Shown one piece after another: positions 10,116-21,759 of a stretch of DNA of 64,000 nt. The stretch's first letter is position 1, and each line of letters begins with the position of its first letter. This DNA comes from Carya illinoinensis (taxonomy: Eukaryota > Streptophyta > Magnoliopsida > Fagales > Juglandaceae), in NCBI RefSeq assembly GCF_018687715.1, contig NC_056766.1, positions 13,650,001 through 13,714,000 on the forward strand, written 5' to 3'. Made by a program: the position numbers and the translations under genes. The notes beneath the pieces were generated by a model. It had not been told where the DNA came from, searched no databases, and saw only the letters and a list, made by a program, of their open reading frames with translations.

Positions 10116-13100
10116 GAAGTTTAAACCTTCTGTGAATATTGAATCTGATAAGCTGATAATTTGCATTTATTTTGTTTACTACTTCAGGTGTTCAGATTTT
10201 GGTCTTATCATAAGCATGGAGAAAGATGATACTTACAAGGTAGATAATTTGTTGATTTGGTTTATATCTTTATACACATTTTTTAAATTGGTCACTTACC
10301 CCGTATTTATTGTTATAGATTTTGAAAGAGGGATTAGCAGGACCTGATGTGCTGACTATTCAGCTACATGAGTTAAAGAGTGGCCCTTTTCAGATGTTAC
10401 AGATCTAAAAAATACAATACCAGAATCTGTGTAATTGCTAGAGCCGAAGGCAAGACTGGTGCAGTGAGTGCAACTTAGAAAATCAGCAAAAAAATCACAA
10501 AATAAATAAAACCAAAGTTGGGGATATACAAAATAATAACACAAGCAGTAACTCAGTAAGATCATCTATATGCATTGGAAGTCATCCATAAAGGAACTCA
10601 ATTTAGCACACAAAGTGTTGGACCATGACTTTAAGAAAATATTAGAAGGGCTACCACAGCTGATCAATATTGAAAATGTATGAAAAATGGAAATATGATC
10701 AATTCGGCTATATTATCAAAGTGTGAAAGTTTCTATAATGCAATCTACGCCAGTGTTAGCATTGCCAATAAATGAGATTTCATCTGAATTGTTGCAGCTA
10801 GCATAATGACAAACAAAAAAAGAATCAGTCTTAATACCAACAACAGCAGTCTTAATACGAACAGCAGTAGCTAGCATAATGGTGTGTTAGCATTCCCAGA
10901 ATCAGTCTTAATACCAACAACAGCAGCTACCATAATGACAAACAAAAAAAGAAAAAAGAAAAGCCAAAAGTGATAAATTATATGCTTTTTAATTTATTAT
11001 ACGTTTGTGGAAGATTTTCCTTTTCTCTTTATAAAGTAGCCCTACCTTGACATAACAATGAATGATGATCAAGGCCAATGTGCATGCTTAATTTAATTTA
11101 TTCCAAATCGATCAATAAAAAATTAAATGTTGTCATCACTGCTTAATTTTTGTCAAGTAATTCCCTCATGATCAGCACCATAAGTAGCACATTAATGAGA
11201 GAATAAGGTGCAAATGAAGTGCATGCATATATGAATTATTAAAAACTTCAGAACATTGTGCAATCATTATCAAAAGCTTCTCAAATCCTATAAATTAATA
11301 ATGCATGCAAGTGATCATGGCATGTGCTGAATTAAGTACCAATTGACGTAGCTGGTCTTGTACAATTTTATGCATGTATAAAAGTTATAAATGTGTGTTG
11401 GAAACATAAAAAATGAGCCAAAATGTGAAAAACTCTTCTTTTTACACATGCTTACTGCCAAACAGCATGCAAGCCAAAAAAACAAAAGAAAGTGTTTATT
11501 CCTTCAGTAATATCGATGCATACTTCTGGGGTTTTTCAAAAACATTGGAAACTTGATTTACAATCTTAGAGCATTGGCATTGGCTTGATAACAAGTGACC
11601 ATGTGTCACCATGTGTCAAGATCAAGAGAGGGTTCTCATCTGCAGCCACAATAAATCCCACATGGATTATTTTACTGCTATGTCAATATATTTATGACTG
11701 TAGCAGACATGGCATACTTCCAAAATTTATGTCCCCTAAAGAGTAATTAAGCACTTAAGGACTCAAAAACAGAAGTTCTTAAGCGATAGAAAAATGAATC
11801 TAGATTATGAAATAAATGTCATGGCATACATTTCATAGGCGTACAAAAATCATTGATTATAGGGTCACAATCCTCTTAATGTAGGAGAATGGAATGCATA
11901 CAATTTAGTCATGATTGAGAATTTCAATTGAATAAGAAAGAAAATCTGTAAATATTTTAGTGAATCAAACATTACGGTGGTGTTGAAAGATTGGATTGAC
12001 AAACAGAGAGCAAACTTCACTAAATCAGTAATATAGGTTTTACTGACTCGCTCTCCTGTTATGCTCTTTGAATAGAACTACGGCCTGTCCCTCTAAAGTT
12101 CACTCAGATTGAACAGGCACAAGTTTACATGCATCTTTGACACAAAAAATTGTATATGCTAGTTTTTTATAAGGAGGAGATTAGAAAGTTGTATGCTAGC
12201 TTTTCACCCCATCCACACAACAGATTTGACAAATCATACGAGTACAGATTGAAATATGAACAATTCAATAATAATACAACATATCACCATAAGCACCCAC
12301 CAATGTTTGTAAAGGAATCAATATGGAATAAAAACCACAGTGCTAAATCCCACACGTGTGAGAAAATCAAGTTATTCATTGATATGTCTAATGAAAAGGT
12401 TGTGAGTATTAAAAAGCAGCCGTAGTTTCCTTTCTTACATATATGCTAAATCCAGTACTAGGCCAGGCATGCATAATGCAGACACAAACCTCAGCAAACC
12501 CAACATGCAAATGAAACTTTGGGGAACTATATATATATATATATATATATATACTACTGTTAATTCGAGGTTGTAGAGTCTGCAACATGCTCCAAAAAGA
12601 TAAAAGAGGAAAAAAATATGTACTGAATTACTAAAGAAGCAACTACATCTTTCTAAAGAAGCAATTACTAAATTAGGTACATACATTCTATTTTGGCTAT
12701 TGATTATTGTTCAAATGAGGTTTCATAATCTCAAAAAAAAAAAAAAAAAAAAGAAAAGGGAGCACATATACTCATATATTGGCTCTACAAATATAATTTA
12801 TAGTATTCCAACAAAATAAAACACAAAAGATATTTGGAAATTATCAACACTTGTGTTATGGACAACAACTAGTAATATATGCTTGATCTCCTTATTTGAT
12901 CTGTTCCTTCTAAAGCAACATTACATTTAAAAACAAAAAAAATACAAAACAAAACAACCTCATATATAGATCTCATTGCTTTAATTCAGTACGATTGTCA
13001 CTTAATTACATTCTTAGAAAAATTTACTAATATATAAAACTTAGGAGCTAGGTCATACGTACATGACCTTTGTGGTATAATTCTTATGAACACTACCCTG

Positions 13101-13559
13101 TCGGCCCCCTTAACCCAAAAGAATTCACATGCCTAAAGATCAAAGGCACTTTTGTAAAGATCAAAGGAGATTCCACTTCCTGAGATTTTCCAATTAGTGC
13201 TTTTAATTTGCTTCAAGTTTCTACTTAATATATATATATATATATATAAAAGAAAAGAAAATTAATGCTTTCTATTCTGACTTTATGTAGATAATACATT
13301 ATTTTTTATAAGTGATATATACATTATTTTCTTGAATCAGCTAGAAAGCCATGAAAGTCACAAACATTGGAGGTCGCTGATACATACACAAACAGAGCCT
13401 CGTCATGTACACAAACCCACCGAAATATATAATGCGGCACTAAAGCAACCTAACCTAAAGTATATATAATTTTGATTCATTAAAATTACAGAAATGACAG
13501 AAATAAAGGAGAGAAGAAACTCATAATCATTTCTGTAATTTGTTTCAAGGACAGATAAA
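10116..13559. other. CACTA interior, AT-rich, no recognised genes
   Basis: About 3.4 kb with TA microsatellites, an A-run at 12734-12752 and a locally repeated CAGTCTTAATACCAACAACA motif near 10832-10925. Short ORFs here show no recognisable protein similarity. Confidence 0.4.
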
Positions 13560-13770
13560 AATGGCACAACTCGAAGGGGCGAGGGTTACAGAGAGTGAGA
13601 GAGAGATTAATGGAGCCTGAGAGTAGTAAAGACAAACTCACCGGCGAGAAGACGACGACGGTGGCTTTTGAACGGAAACCCCCCTGTAGAACCCGAGAGT
13701 GAGAGAGAGAGCGCGAGAAAGAGAGGGAACAATCGAGCGTGGGAAAATAAAGTATGACGCGGGAGGGAAA
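13560..13770 (-). promoter_or_regulatory. CT-rich leader with splice donor, possible start of the CACTA transcript
   Basis: Read on the minus strand, this is a pyrimidine-rich segment (CTCTCTTTCTCGCGCTCTCT) then a GC-richer stretch ending CGCCG|GTGAG, a strong donor at 13641-13640. It sits just inside the right subterminal repeats, where CACTA promoters are normally found. A similar leader could instead belong to the captured MADS gene. Function is inferred. Confidence 0.4.
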
Positions 13771-13799
13771 TAAGTGGAAATTTATTAAGGCAACCAAAA

Positions 13800-14064
13800 A
13801 GTCGCCGTAACAAGTGAAAAATGTCGCTGTAACAATGTAAGTACAACGGCGAAAATCTTATTAAGTTGATTTTGGAATGGAAAACGAACTATTTGCGGCC
13901 AAAATATTTCCGGCTCACAAATGTCGCTGCAAATAGTAATATTTTCCGGCTACATTTTCTAGTTGACATGAACATTTTCCAGAAGTTACAAAACCGGCTA
14001 TTTGCGACTAAAATATTTCCGCCGGAAATAAATTTAGCCGCAAATAGCCCTTTTTTTTGTAGTG
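13800..14064. repeat. right subterminal repeats and terminus of the CACTA element
   Basis: Words such as ATATTTCCGGC, TATTTGCG and GCCGCAAATAG recur in both orientations, matching those at the left end, and the element ends TTTTTTTTGTAGTG. Confidence 0.85.
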
Positions 14065-14635
14065 GGTAGCCAATCAATCAAACGAAAATTATCATATTTT
14101 TTCTTAATACAATTTGAAATAAGTTTAGCATTTTCTTAAATATAATTGCTACCCCACAACTTTATCTGCAAGACATGAACTACATAAATTGTCTAATTTA
14201 AGATTGAGAACTTAATTATTTTCCAAGAAAAGAAAATTTAAGTCCTTTGCTATGTACAAATTACAACAAACTGACTTTAGTTTCCATGAAAATCATTATT
14301 GACATTAGATTAATATATTATGCGAGTTGGGCAAGAAGTATCACAAGAGAAATGATATTTCTAGTCATAGAGTTGGCAAACGCGGCACACTCTTTTTGAA
14401 AAAAAAAAATAGGTAAATCAAGGACCTGCATAAAAAAATATTGTTTTAATACTGGGCCCCATTTTTTTTTAAAATTGAATGTATAGAACTTACACACTTT
14501 AAAAATATGTCTAATATTTACTAGGAGCCATAGTGAGGCACTTTTAAGGGGGAAAAAAAAAATCATCTTTCTCTTGATTGGATGTAATATGTGTCTTCCT
14601 TTCTCTTCCCTTCCTCGGGAAACTGTTGACAGAGA
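14065..14635. other. non-coding spacer with a short dispersed repeat
   Basis: No genes. The stretch 14370-14525 resembles 43480-43620 (both have ...TTTGAAA(A/G)AAAA.TAG.TAAATC, a long gap, then TAGA(A/G)CTT.CA.ACT), which suggests a short interspersed element family. Confidence 0.45.
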
Positions 14636-14796
14636 ATATTAATTATGGAAGTTGGGATAGTGCGTTGAGATGAGATAAGTTTATATTGAATTTGAGATGA
14701 GATGAGTTGGTTAGAATATTATTTTTTAATATTATTATTGTTTTGAGATTTGAAAAAGTTAAATTATTTATTGTATTTTATGTGAGAATTTGGAAA
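14636..14796. repeat. MITE-like AT-rich repeat, family A
   Basis: Contains GAGATGAGATGAGTTGG and TTAAATTATTTATTGTATTTTATG. Related sequence, with the shared core TTAAATTATTTATTATATTTTATAT, is found at about 37790-37970 and 61365-61560, and in reverse at 62930-63115. It joins directly to the broken RT of the gypsy element at 14797, so it lies at that truncation. Confidence 0.55.
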
Positions 14797-15345
14797 AGAT
14801 GCACATCCTAAGGATTTGAGCTCTCTTTTTCACGAATAGTAATGGTGCTCCCTAAGCTGAAATGTTGGGCCTAAAAATCCTTTCGTCAACAATTCTTGTA
14901 GTTGACTCTTTAACTCATTCAACTATGTTGGGCCCATCCGGTAAGGTGCTGTGTGTATCGGAGCTACTCTTGGGCTAAAGAAGTCTGACAATTCCTTTAC
15001 CACAAATAATTTCCTTGGACTCTCTCTCCTTAAGCATTAAGTACACTAAGTAAGACTCAGCCCCATTCACCAAATCTGTCTTGGCTTGTAGTGAGGTAAT
15101 CGTCTTTGGCATCAACCTCGACTTTCTTCCATGGAAGATCCTATCTAGCATTGGTGGAACACAAAATGTCACTATCCTTGATCAACAATCTATACTTATG
15201 AATTGCTTAAACAACCAATCCATTCCGAGAATGACATCAAATCCCAACATCTTGAACATTACTAGATTTGCTTCCAAGAGGATATCATCTATCTCCAAAG
15301 GACACTTTCTAACAACCTTAATATAGTACATTATTCCTCCCTAAC
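14797..15345 (-). pseudogene. Ty3/gypsy chromovirus-like protease and start of reverse transcriptase
   Basis: On the minus strand, a protease-region signature LGFDVILGMDWL is followed by MPKTITSLQAKTDLVNGAE, the RT entry APIHTAPYRMGPT and LNELKSQLQELL, and, after a frame change, GAPLLFVKK and LRMCI. These are the hallmark words of Del/Tekay-type elements. Stops occur after ISID, in the RT entry and elsewhere. RT ends abruptly at 14797 where the MITE-like repeat starts, so the catalytic palm, RNase H and integrase are missing. It is joined to gag by a large deletion: the normal zinc knuckle and most of the protease are absent. Confidence 0.85.
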
Positions 15346-15901
15346 TTCATAAGCCTAGACGCATACTATTCTAATGTCATACTTTCCAGAACCAAGTTAG
15401 CAAAATCCTTTGATTTTTGGTTCCTTACTATAGCTGGAAAGTACTGAACATCAAATTATTTCTTAAATCTTCGCCACAAGATCCCTTCAATAGCTCCCAG
15501 ATCCCTGGTAAGTAATTGTCTTTTAGTACACGACCATAGCATCGCCTCCCTATAAACCATGTAACTTGCATATAGTACCTTCTAACTCTCGGTGCACCCA
15601 CACACTTTGAAAGTCCTTTCAATATTTATTATCCACCTCTATGCCCTCATTGAACCCTTCTGACCAAAGAATTATAGGTAGCGGTGCCCCACGAATCACT
15701 CATACGTACACCCCACGACTCCTCCCTAGGGGATTCTAATGACTGAACTTGCAGGTGACATGAGTATATGTCATCCAACACGTTTGAAATATTATTTAAG
15801 ACTCTCATTAGTTCATCATCTCCCCTAATGCTCAACAGTCCTCCCTTGTATCCACTAGGTGGCAACTCTCCACACAGAGCTTTCAATCGCACCATACTCA
15901 A
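15346..15901 (-). pseudogene. Ty3/gypsy gag (Retrotrans_gag-like)
   Basis: The minus strand begins MSMVRLKALCGELPPSGYKG at 15901 and, with shifts and stops, continues through ERTFKVCGCTES, VLYASYM, WRRFKK, FDVQYFPAIVRNQKSKDFAN and MTLE, YASRLMKLGR. This order fits the Retrotrans_gag domain, the capsid-like protein of gypsy elements. Several stop codons stand where W, Q or E are usual. It sits between the primer-binding site and the protease remnant, as expected. Confidence 0.8.
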
Positions 15902-16071
15902 ATCCTACCACATAACCGAAACTTATCACTTCCTATCTCATCTTTCATTTCAAAATGCAAATCAAACATAGGATACTTAAATTTTCAAGCTTACAATACT
16001 AAAGTCAACTCCTATGTTTCTGGTATCGTCGTATATAATTCATAGGTAAACCTAAAGTCGCGTATAAGCAT

Positions 16072-16083
16072 GCTTTGATACCA
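16072..16083 (-). promoter_or_regulatory. primer-binding site (initiator tRNA-Met type)
   Basis: On the minus strand the sequence is TGGTATCAAAGC, one base different from the plant tRNA-iMet complement TGGTATCAGAGC. It lies 7 bases after the LTR terminus ...GGTTGTCACA (16091). This fixes the orientation of the chromovirus-like element as minus. Confidence 0.8.
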
Positions 16084-16345
16084 AGCTATGTGTGACAACC
16101 AAGATTTTTGCTAAGTTTTTTATTCAATTTATTATGTATTGATAAATTTGGGCCAAGAGAGGAGGAATAACTCATTAAGCAATTTGGTTGGAATATAAGG
16201 CATATGAGGTCTTGAGAAAGGCCCAAGCCCAAGTGGAATTTAGACTTGTAGTGAAGTTAGGGTTTGGAGCCCATGGAATTAGTTCACACGCCCACCCTAG
16301 GGAAAAAAGTTATTTCTTGCCATGTGTCATACATGCAAAAAGGCT

Positions 16346-16520
16346 AAGGGTGTAACCGATCCAGTTCGGTCCGATTTTGGACAAAATCTAGGACCGAACC
16401 GGTAGGCACCGATTTTGCATTTTTCAAAATTGATTACACACCGGTTTCTCTCATAAACCAGTACTCCGGTTTTACCACTTTCCGGTCCAGTTTTAATAAA
16501 ATACAAATTTGTCATAAAAA
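16346..16520. repeat. left subterminal repeats of the hAT element
   Basis: Repeated ACCGG/CCGGT words (GGACCGAACCGGT, CACCGGTTTC, TTCCGGTCCAG) near the terminus, mirrored at 29155-29310. Likely transposase contacts. Confidence 0.7.
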
Positions 16521-16544
16521 ATTCTCTTTAAAACAAACTGATTT

Positions 16545-17105
16545 AAAAATTCTATTTTATTAAAAATCTATTACTATTTACAAAAATATGCTTTTAAAAA
16601 AAAACTGCTATGTAAAAAAATTCTGCTATCAAAAATCTTCTTTATAAAAAAAAAAATCCGCTATGTAAAAAAATTCTGTTATAAAAAATCTGCTTTATAA
16701 ATTGTTACTCTGCTATCTAAACAAAATTCTGCTATATAAAAAACTGCTATAACACAAAAACTAAAATAAGAAATCTAGTGTAAAAAAAAATCTACTCTAA
16801 GCTTATAAACCTTTAAGTAAAACTGCTACAAAAAAATAAAATCTACAATTAAAAGAACATTCTGCTATGAAATGAAATAATCCAAAAGTCTAAATTATAA
16901 GTCCAAAAGTCCAATAAATTACAAGTCCAAATTCCAAAAGTCTAAATTACAAGTCCAAAAGTCTAACAAATTACAAATCCAAATACCAAAAGTCTAAAGT
17001 ACAAATCAAAAAGTCTAATAAATTACAAATCCAAAAGTCCAACAAATTACAAGTCCAATTTATAAATCTAAATTAGAAGTTCAAATTACAAGAACATCTA
17101 ATAAA
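16545..17105. repeat. two subterminal short tandem arrays of the hAT element
   Basis: 16545-16760 repeats AAAAATTCTGCTAT-like units about 25-40 bases apart. 16870-17105 repeats a different word, CCAAAAGTCTAAATTACAAG, in about ten degenerate copies. Subterminal arrays like these are common in hAT elements. They lie between the left end and the 3' end of the transposase gene. Confidence 0.7.
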
Positions 17106-17418
17106 AAACTTTATAACTAGAACAAATAGCTAATAGTAATAGCTATGCACGAAGCCACCAACTCCAATAGTCCATTCGACAAACCTTGCAGTTGTATGAA
17201 AATAAATCAAGCAGTTAATTCAATAAAAAGTTAGTAATTACATTAAATAAATAAAAACTTTAAAAAAGATGTTATACAAGTTGTCCTACCTTAAATTTAA
17301 TGATCTCCAACCAAAAAAGTGGATCTTGAAGAACTCCCTAAGGCTTCCATGAGCTCTACACAAAAGAGAAAAAAATAAAACATAATAATTAAAACAAATT
17401 ACTAATATAATATACATT

Positions 17419-19624
17419 TTAAAGACACTTAAAGAAAATGTGAATGATGCTACATAGTAACATGCCTGTATCAAATTTCTCAAACTCCTCAACATCATCC
17501 ATTAAAGTGCGAATGTTTAACGGGGTAGAAGATGAGAAAAGCCAATTTTGTTTACAAATAAGGGCTTCAACCATAACTGGAGATAGGCTGATACGGAAAG
17601 GATCAAGTACTCGACCTGCTATGATAAAAGCCAACTCAGAGGCCACTGTAGATATCGGAACTGCAAAAACATCCAGCACAACTTTTGAAAGCACGAGGTA
17701 TCTAATACTGTTAACTTTCCACCAATTCAACAAGTCAAATTTTGCATTATCTTTTTCACATTTTTCAATTAAATACATCTCCAATTCAAATTTAGTCTTC
17801 AAAGAGTTCTCTGACTCCAAACGCATCTTAACTTTTAAACGGATATATGATCCCATTGATCCAAAATTACCTTGACCTACCCCAAGATTTGAACTTGTAG
17901 TACTAGCCCATCCCTCACTTGATTGGCTCATAGTTTGATCTTGTGCCCCAACATCACTTCCGTCATTTGCACAATAACTATCATATAAACGAGTCAAAGC
18001 ATCTTTAACCAAATCCAACAACATAAGAACTTTTAAAGTGTTATCCTCATAGAATCCTTCAAAAAGAATATCTAGACATCGCATTTTATATCGAGGATCA
18101 AGAACCAATGCAATATACAACAAAAAATTTATTTTTTCAATATTTCTCCAATACTTCTCAAATTTAGATTTCATATTAAATGTCATTGTCCTCAAATTAT
18201 GAGGCCCTTCCGCACACTCCAAAGTAATGGTAGCATGAATTGTCGCTAGCTCAAATGCAAAACAGTTACAAGTGACATAATTGGCCCCAGAGAGATGCAA
18301 GGTTGCATCATAAAAAAGTTTTAGAAATTTTACAAACATCCTACTCTTGTCCCAATCATCCATGGTTAGAGGCCCTAACTTGGATGCCCCTCCTTTACCC
18401 AACTCAATAACACCATCATCATCCTCCCCAATGCTCTTAACATATCCTTAATCTTCATCCTCTAGCCGTTGAAATGCTTTTTAAAACTTTTCAGCCCTAT
18501 CCAACATCATAAAAGTGGAGTTCCAACGAGTTGATACATCTAAGTATACACTACTTTTACAAGTAATATCCTCACTATCACAACATTGCTTAAATGTGTT
18601 CTACCTTTGCGGAGATGATTTCACATACTTCACAACCCCTTGAATTCATGCAATTGATTGATCATATTCTTTCAACCCATCCCAAACAATTAAGTTTAAG
18701 ATATGAGCATAACATCTCATATGCAAGAACTCATGTTCCAAAATTGTATCTTTTCTATTCCTTGTCTTTCTTTTGATATACGAAACTATCCCATTATTTG
18801 AACTTGCATTATCAAGTGTAATTGTAAATATTTTGGGCCTCCCCCATTCAAGCAAACACATTTCGATTTTTTTTTCCCAGTGTCTCACCCTTATGGTTTT
18901 CCACCTTACAAAAAGTGAGGACTCTTTTGTTCATTTTCCAATCTTCATCAATAAAATGTGTGGTAAGACACATGTAGTTAAAATTTTTCATAGATTTCTA
19001 TGTATCCGTGGTTAGACAAATGCGCTGCCCCTTAAGAGCACTTTTCAACTTCTCTTTCTCTCTCAAATAAAGTTTAAAAATGTATTTTGCAACCGTCACA
19101 CATGATGGAATCCCATTCCATCTAGGTTGCACAACAAGCATAAATTTCTTAAACCCTTTCCCTTCCACAAATTTAAAAGGAAGCTCATCAATAACCAACA
19201 TTTCTGCTAAGGTTGCTCTACAAGCCTCAACACCAAAAGCAATAGATACAAGCCCCCCATTGCTTTCTCCAAACTGGAAACCTAATACACATTGATTTCT
19301 ATCCACTTTCCTAAGTGGAGACTTCTTACATGTTTTTTCCAAGTGCTGTAACATTGATTTTGTGCCATTTATATTAGGATCACAAGCATAAGTAGTCCCA
19401 CAAAAATTACATGCAGCTCTAGGTCTTGAATTATCTTTAGTTTTAATCTTTTTAAAATAGTCCCAAACTACAAATCTTTTCCTACCACTCCCAGGACCAG
19501 TAGATGGCCTACTTACATTAGAGGGTGGAGAAAGTGGATCATTAGTCGCCGTTGATTCCATGGTCTTTTGAATCCTTTCCATAGAAGGTCTCACATTATC
19601 AGGTGTTTCATTTGATTGATCCAT
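17419..19624 (-). pseudogene. hAT transposase (BED zinc finger, RNase H-like core, C-terminal dimerisation domain)
   Basis: The protein would cut and paste hAT elements in the nucleus. ATG at 19624 starts an N-terminal region with a BED finger (KRFVVWDYFKK, AACNFCG, LQHLEKTC) at about residues 50-105. The core follows (GQRICLTTDT, then FNYMCLTTHFIDEDW, KIFTITLDNASSNN, HMRCYAHILNLIV). The hAT dimerisation domain (WWKVNSIRYLVLSKV, STVASELAF, GRVLDPFR, MVEALICKQNW) ends near 17480. Lesions: TAG at 18998-19000 where Trp follows TDT; a frameshift at an A-run near 18870; several small indels and stops between 18420 and 18650, where LDVSTRWN-type sequence is broken. All domains remain recognisable, so it was once full length. 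Confidence 0.92.
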
Positions 19625-21115
19625 CTATAGTAACAACAATAAAAGTATTAATATTAGATTACAATCACCCACTTTATAAAATAATAGACCAAGCAATTTA
19701 GCAATCACACACTTTATAAAATAATAGACCAAGCAAAACTTCTAGCTCTCACTCCAGTCAGTAGACTCAGTACTCTCAGATGATTCAAATTGCTCACTTG
19801 AAATTACTCTTTTATCCTCCTCTAATACTCTTGTAATTCTCTCATTCCCTCTCTTAACTTTTCTCAATTTTTTTAGTTCTATTTATAGAGATTTTTTTTT
19901 TTTTTGCAAGAAAAAAAATTTCATGCACACTTTTCTTTTCTGTCGTTACTTGTTAGATCTATTATGAAGTGACTGTAATTTTGTTATAGATACTATTCTA
20001 AGTCTTTCTTTTCTCTTATGGTTTTGGTTAATTAGTTATGAGAAGGGGGGATTTTTCCTTTTTTGGGCATTCCTTTTCAATTGTCATCTTCATTTGGCAA
20101 TTACATGTTGCTATGTGTGTTATTTTTTTAGGAAGTTCTCATTTCTCGATTATTGTCTGAGAAGTGGGTATTTGGCATTTTAATTGTGTAGATATTCTTA
20201 GTTGTCTACTAATTTTCACTAGTAGTCTTGGTATTGGACTTTATGGAAGCATAAATGGAATCTGCATTGTTGTGTTTACCGGCAAAGTTACTTGTTTTAC
20301 TTGGTGTTAGACATTTATATACAATATGGTATTCTTTTATGACGATGGCTATTGGGGATTCGTTCTTTCCTTCTTGGAGTTCAGATTTGTGTAGTTTAAA
20401 TTATATCATTTTCCTTACCATTTTAATTAATAAACTGAAAAAAAAAAAGCATTGACTTTCCAATAAAATCATATTAAAAGGAAGAAAATTTAGAACCCCA
20501 AACCCAAATCAACAAAAATTAACAGACTACTAACTCTCAGAAATATGTACAAATAAATACACACAATGAGTGAGTGAGAAAGATAGAATTTTTTTTTTTT
20601 TTGGCTTACAATGATGAAGTAGGTGGCAATGAGAAGGAAACCAAAGATTGCTGCATGAGGGGAGGTTCACGGCGTCGGCGAGGGTTGTGCGTGGAAGAGT
20701 GCTAAAGAACCGAAGTGGAAGACCCACCAAGATGCAACACGGCAGTGACTATGAAGAAGAACCAAAGTCTGAAGACTGAAGAAGAAGAAAAGAAGAAGAA
20801 GAAGAAGAAGAGAGGGAAGTCGGCGCAGCAGGGTCTAGGGCAGAGAAGAGGCATGGACTGACTGAGGAGAGGAGAAAAAAATAAAACTAGTTAGTAGTTA
20901 ACCTAATTTCCATTAAACGCACCGTATGGTATAATATGGGGATTAAATATGGGGATTTTCGGACTGGGCTACCGGCTAGGTTGGGCTGCTTGGCTGTGGT
21001 GGCAGTGTAATGGGCTGGGCCCAAAACAAAGGAAAAACACACTTAAATGGCCAAAATAAGCTCAATCCAAAAATAGAGGGACCAATAAAATAAAAATAGG
21101 ACAATAAAATAAATA
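19625..21115. other. 5' side of the hAT transposase gene; non-coding
   Basis: Contains the presumed minus-strand leader, an (AAG)n run at 20778-20811 and a GC-richer patch at 20630-20870. No other coding sequence is recognised. Confidence 0.45.
20778..20811. repeat. (GAA)n microsatellite
   Basis: Trinucleotide GAA/AAG run upstream of the hAT transposase start. Confidence 0.9.
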
Positions 21116-21119
21116 CAAG

Positions 21120-21729
21120 ACAATTAAAAACACTATAACAATTATATTATTAAATACAAAACAATAACTAAGACTATTATAGTATTAGTGTTACTACTAC
21201 ATGTAATGATATTAATACTATAAGTCTATTAGTTATACATTAAAGAATATAATTATTAATGACTATTAGTATTAGTGTATATATATAATAAACTATTAGT
21301 ATTAATACTATAAGTCTATATTAAACTATTAGTATTAGTTATAGTTATATAATATATTAGACAATATAATAGTATTAATGGTAAACTGTTAGTATAGCTC
21401 TATATTAGTATTAGTTATGGTGATTTAGTATAACTATATCAGTATAAGTATAACTATAGTCTATATTAGAATATTAATATATATGTGATTATTTTTTATG
21501 TGATTATTTAGTATAGTGATTTATATATTAATTTATAAATAGAATTAAAAATATATTACCAATAGTAATATTGTATTAGACTATTAGTATCATTATAAAT
21601 ATTAGAATTCATTATAGTGATTATAATTACCATATAATGATATTAACATTTGTTAATTGTTATAATGAGTTAATTTTATTATAACTATATTATTGATAGA
21701 CTATATTGATAGTATTAGTATATTAATTT
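21120..21729. repeat. AT-rich tandem repeat block of the hAT element, left part
   Basis: Built from TATTAGTATTAG and ACTATAAGTCTATATTA words. It is homologous to 27406-28036 and 28630-28830 on the other side of the LINE, giving a degenerate repeat with a period of roughly 0.6-0.7 kb once the insertions are ignored. Confidence 0.75.
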
Positions 21730-21759
21730 TTTTTAAAACAAAGACTATATTGATAATGC

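Larger units (their letters stand above)
4696..14064 (-). mobile_element. CACTA (En/Spm, DTC) DNA transposon, 9,369 bp, probably non-autonomous
   Basis: The left end is CACTACAGGAAA and the right end, read inward on the other strand, is CACTACAAAAAA. The 3 bp beside each end are identical: GGT at 4693-4695 and GGT at 14065-14067, the target duplication size expected for CACTA elements. Both ends carry dense subterminal repeats built from GCCGGAAAT, TTTCCGGC and AGCCGC-type words, as expected for transposase binding sites. The interior carries, on the minus strand, a broken Ptta/En/Spm-domain gene and a MADS-box exon, and on the plus strand a LINE RNase H fragment. I do not see a TNP2-type DDE transposase, so it probably moved in trans. 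The direction of transcription is inferred from the minus-strand gene and a CT-rich leader near the right end. Confidence 0.9.

Noticed and set aside
13486..13846. Overlapping minus-strand frames of 79 and 103 codons
   Set aside because: Pyrimidine-rich leader with a splice donor explains the open frames; no domain seen.
17444..17875. 143-codon plus-strand frame
   Set aside because: Antisense shadow of the hAT dimerisation domain.
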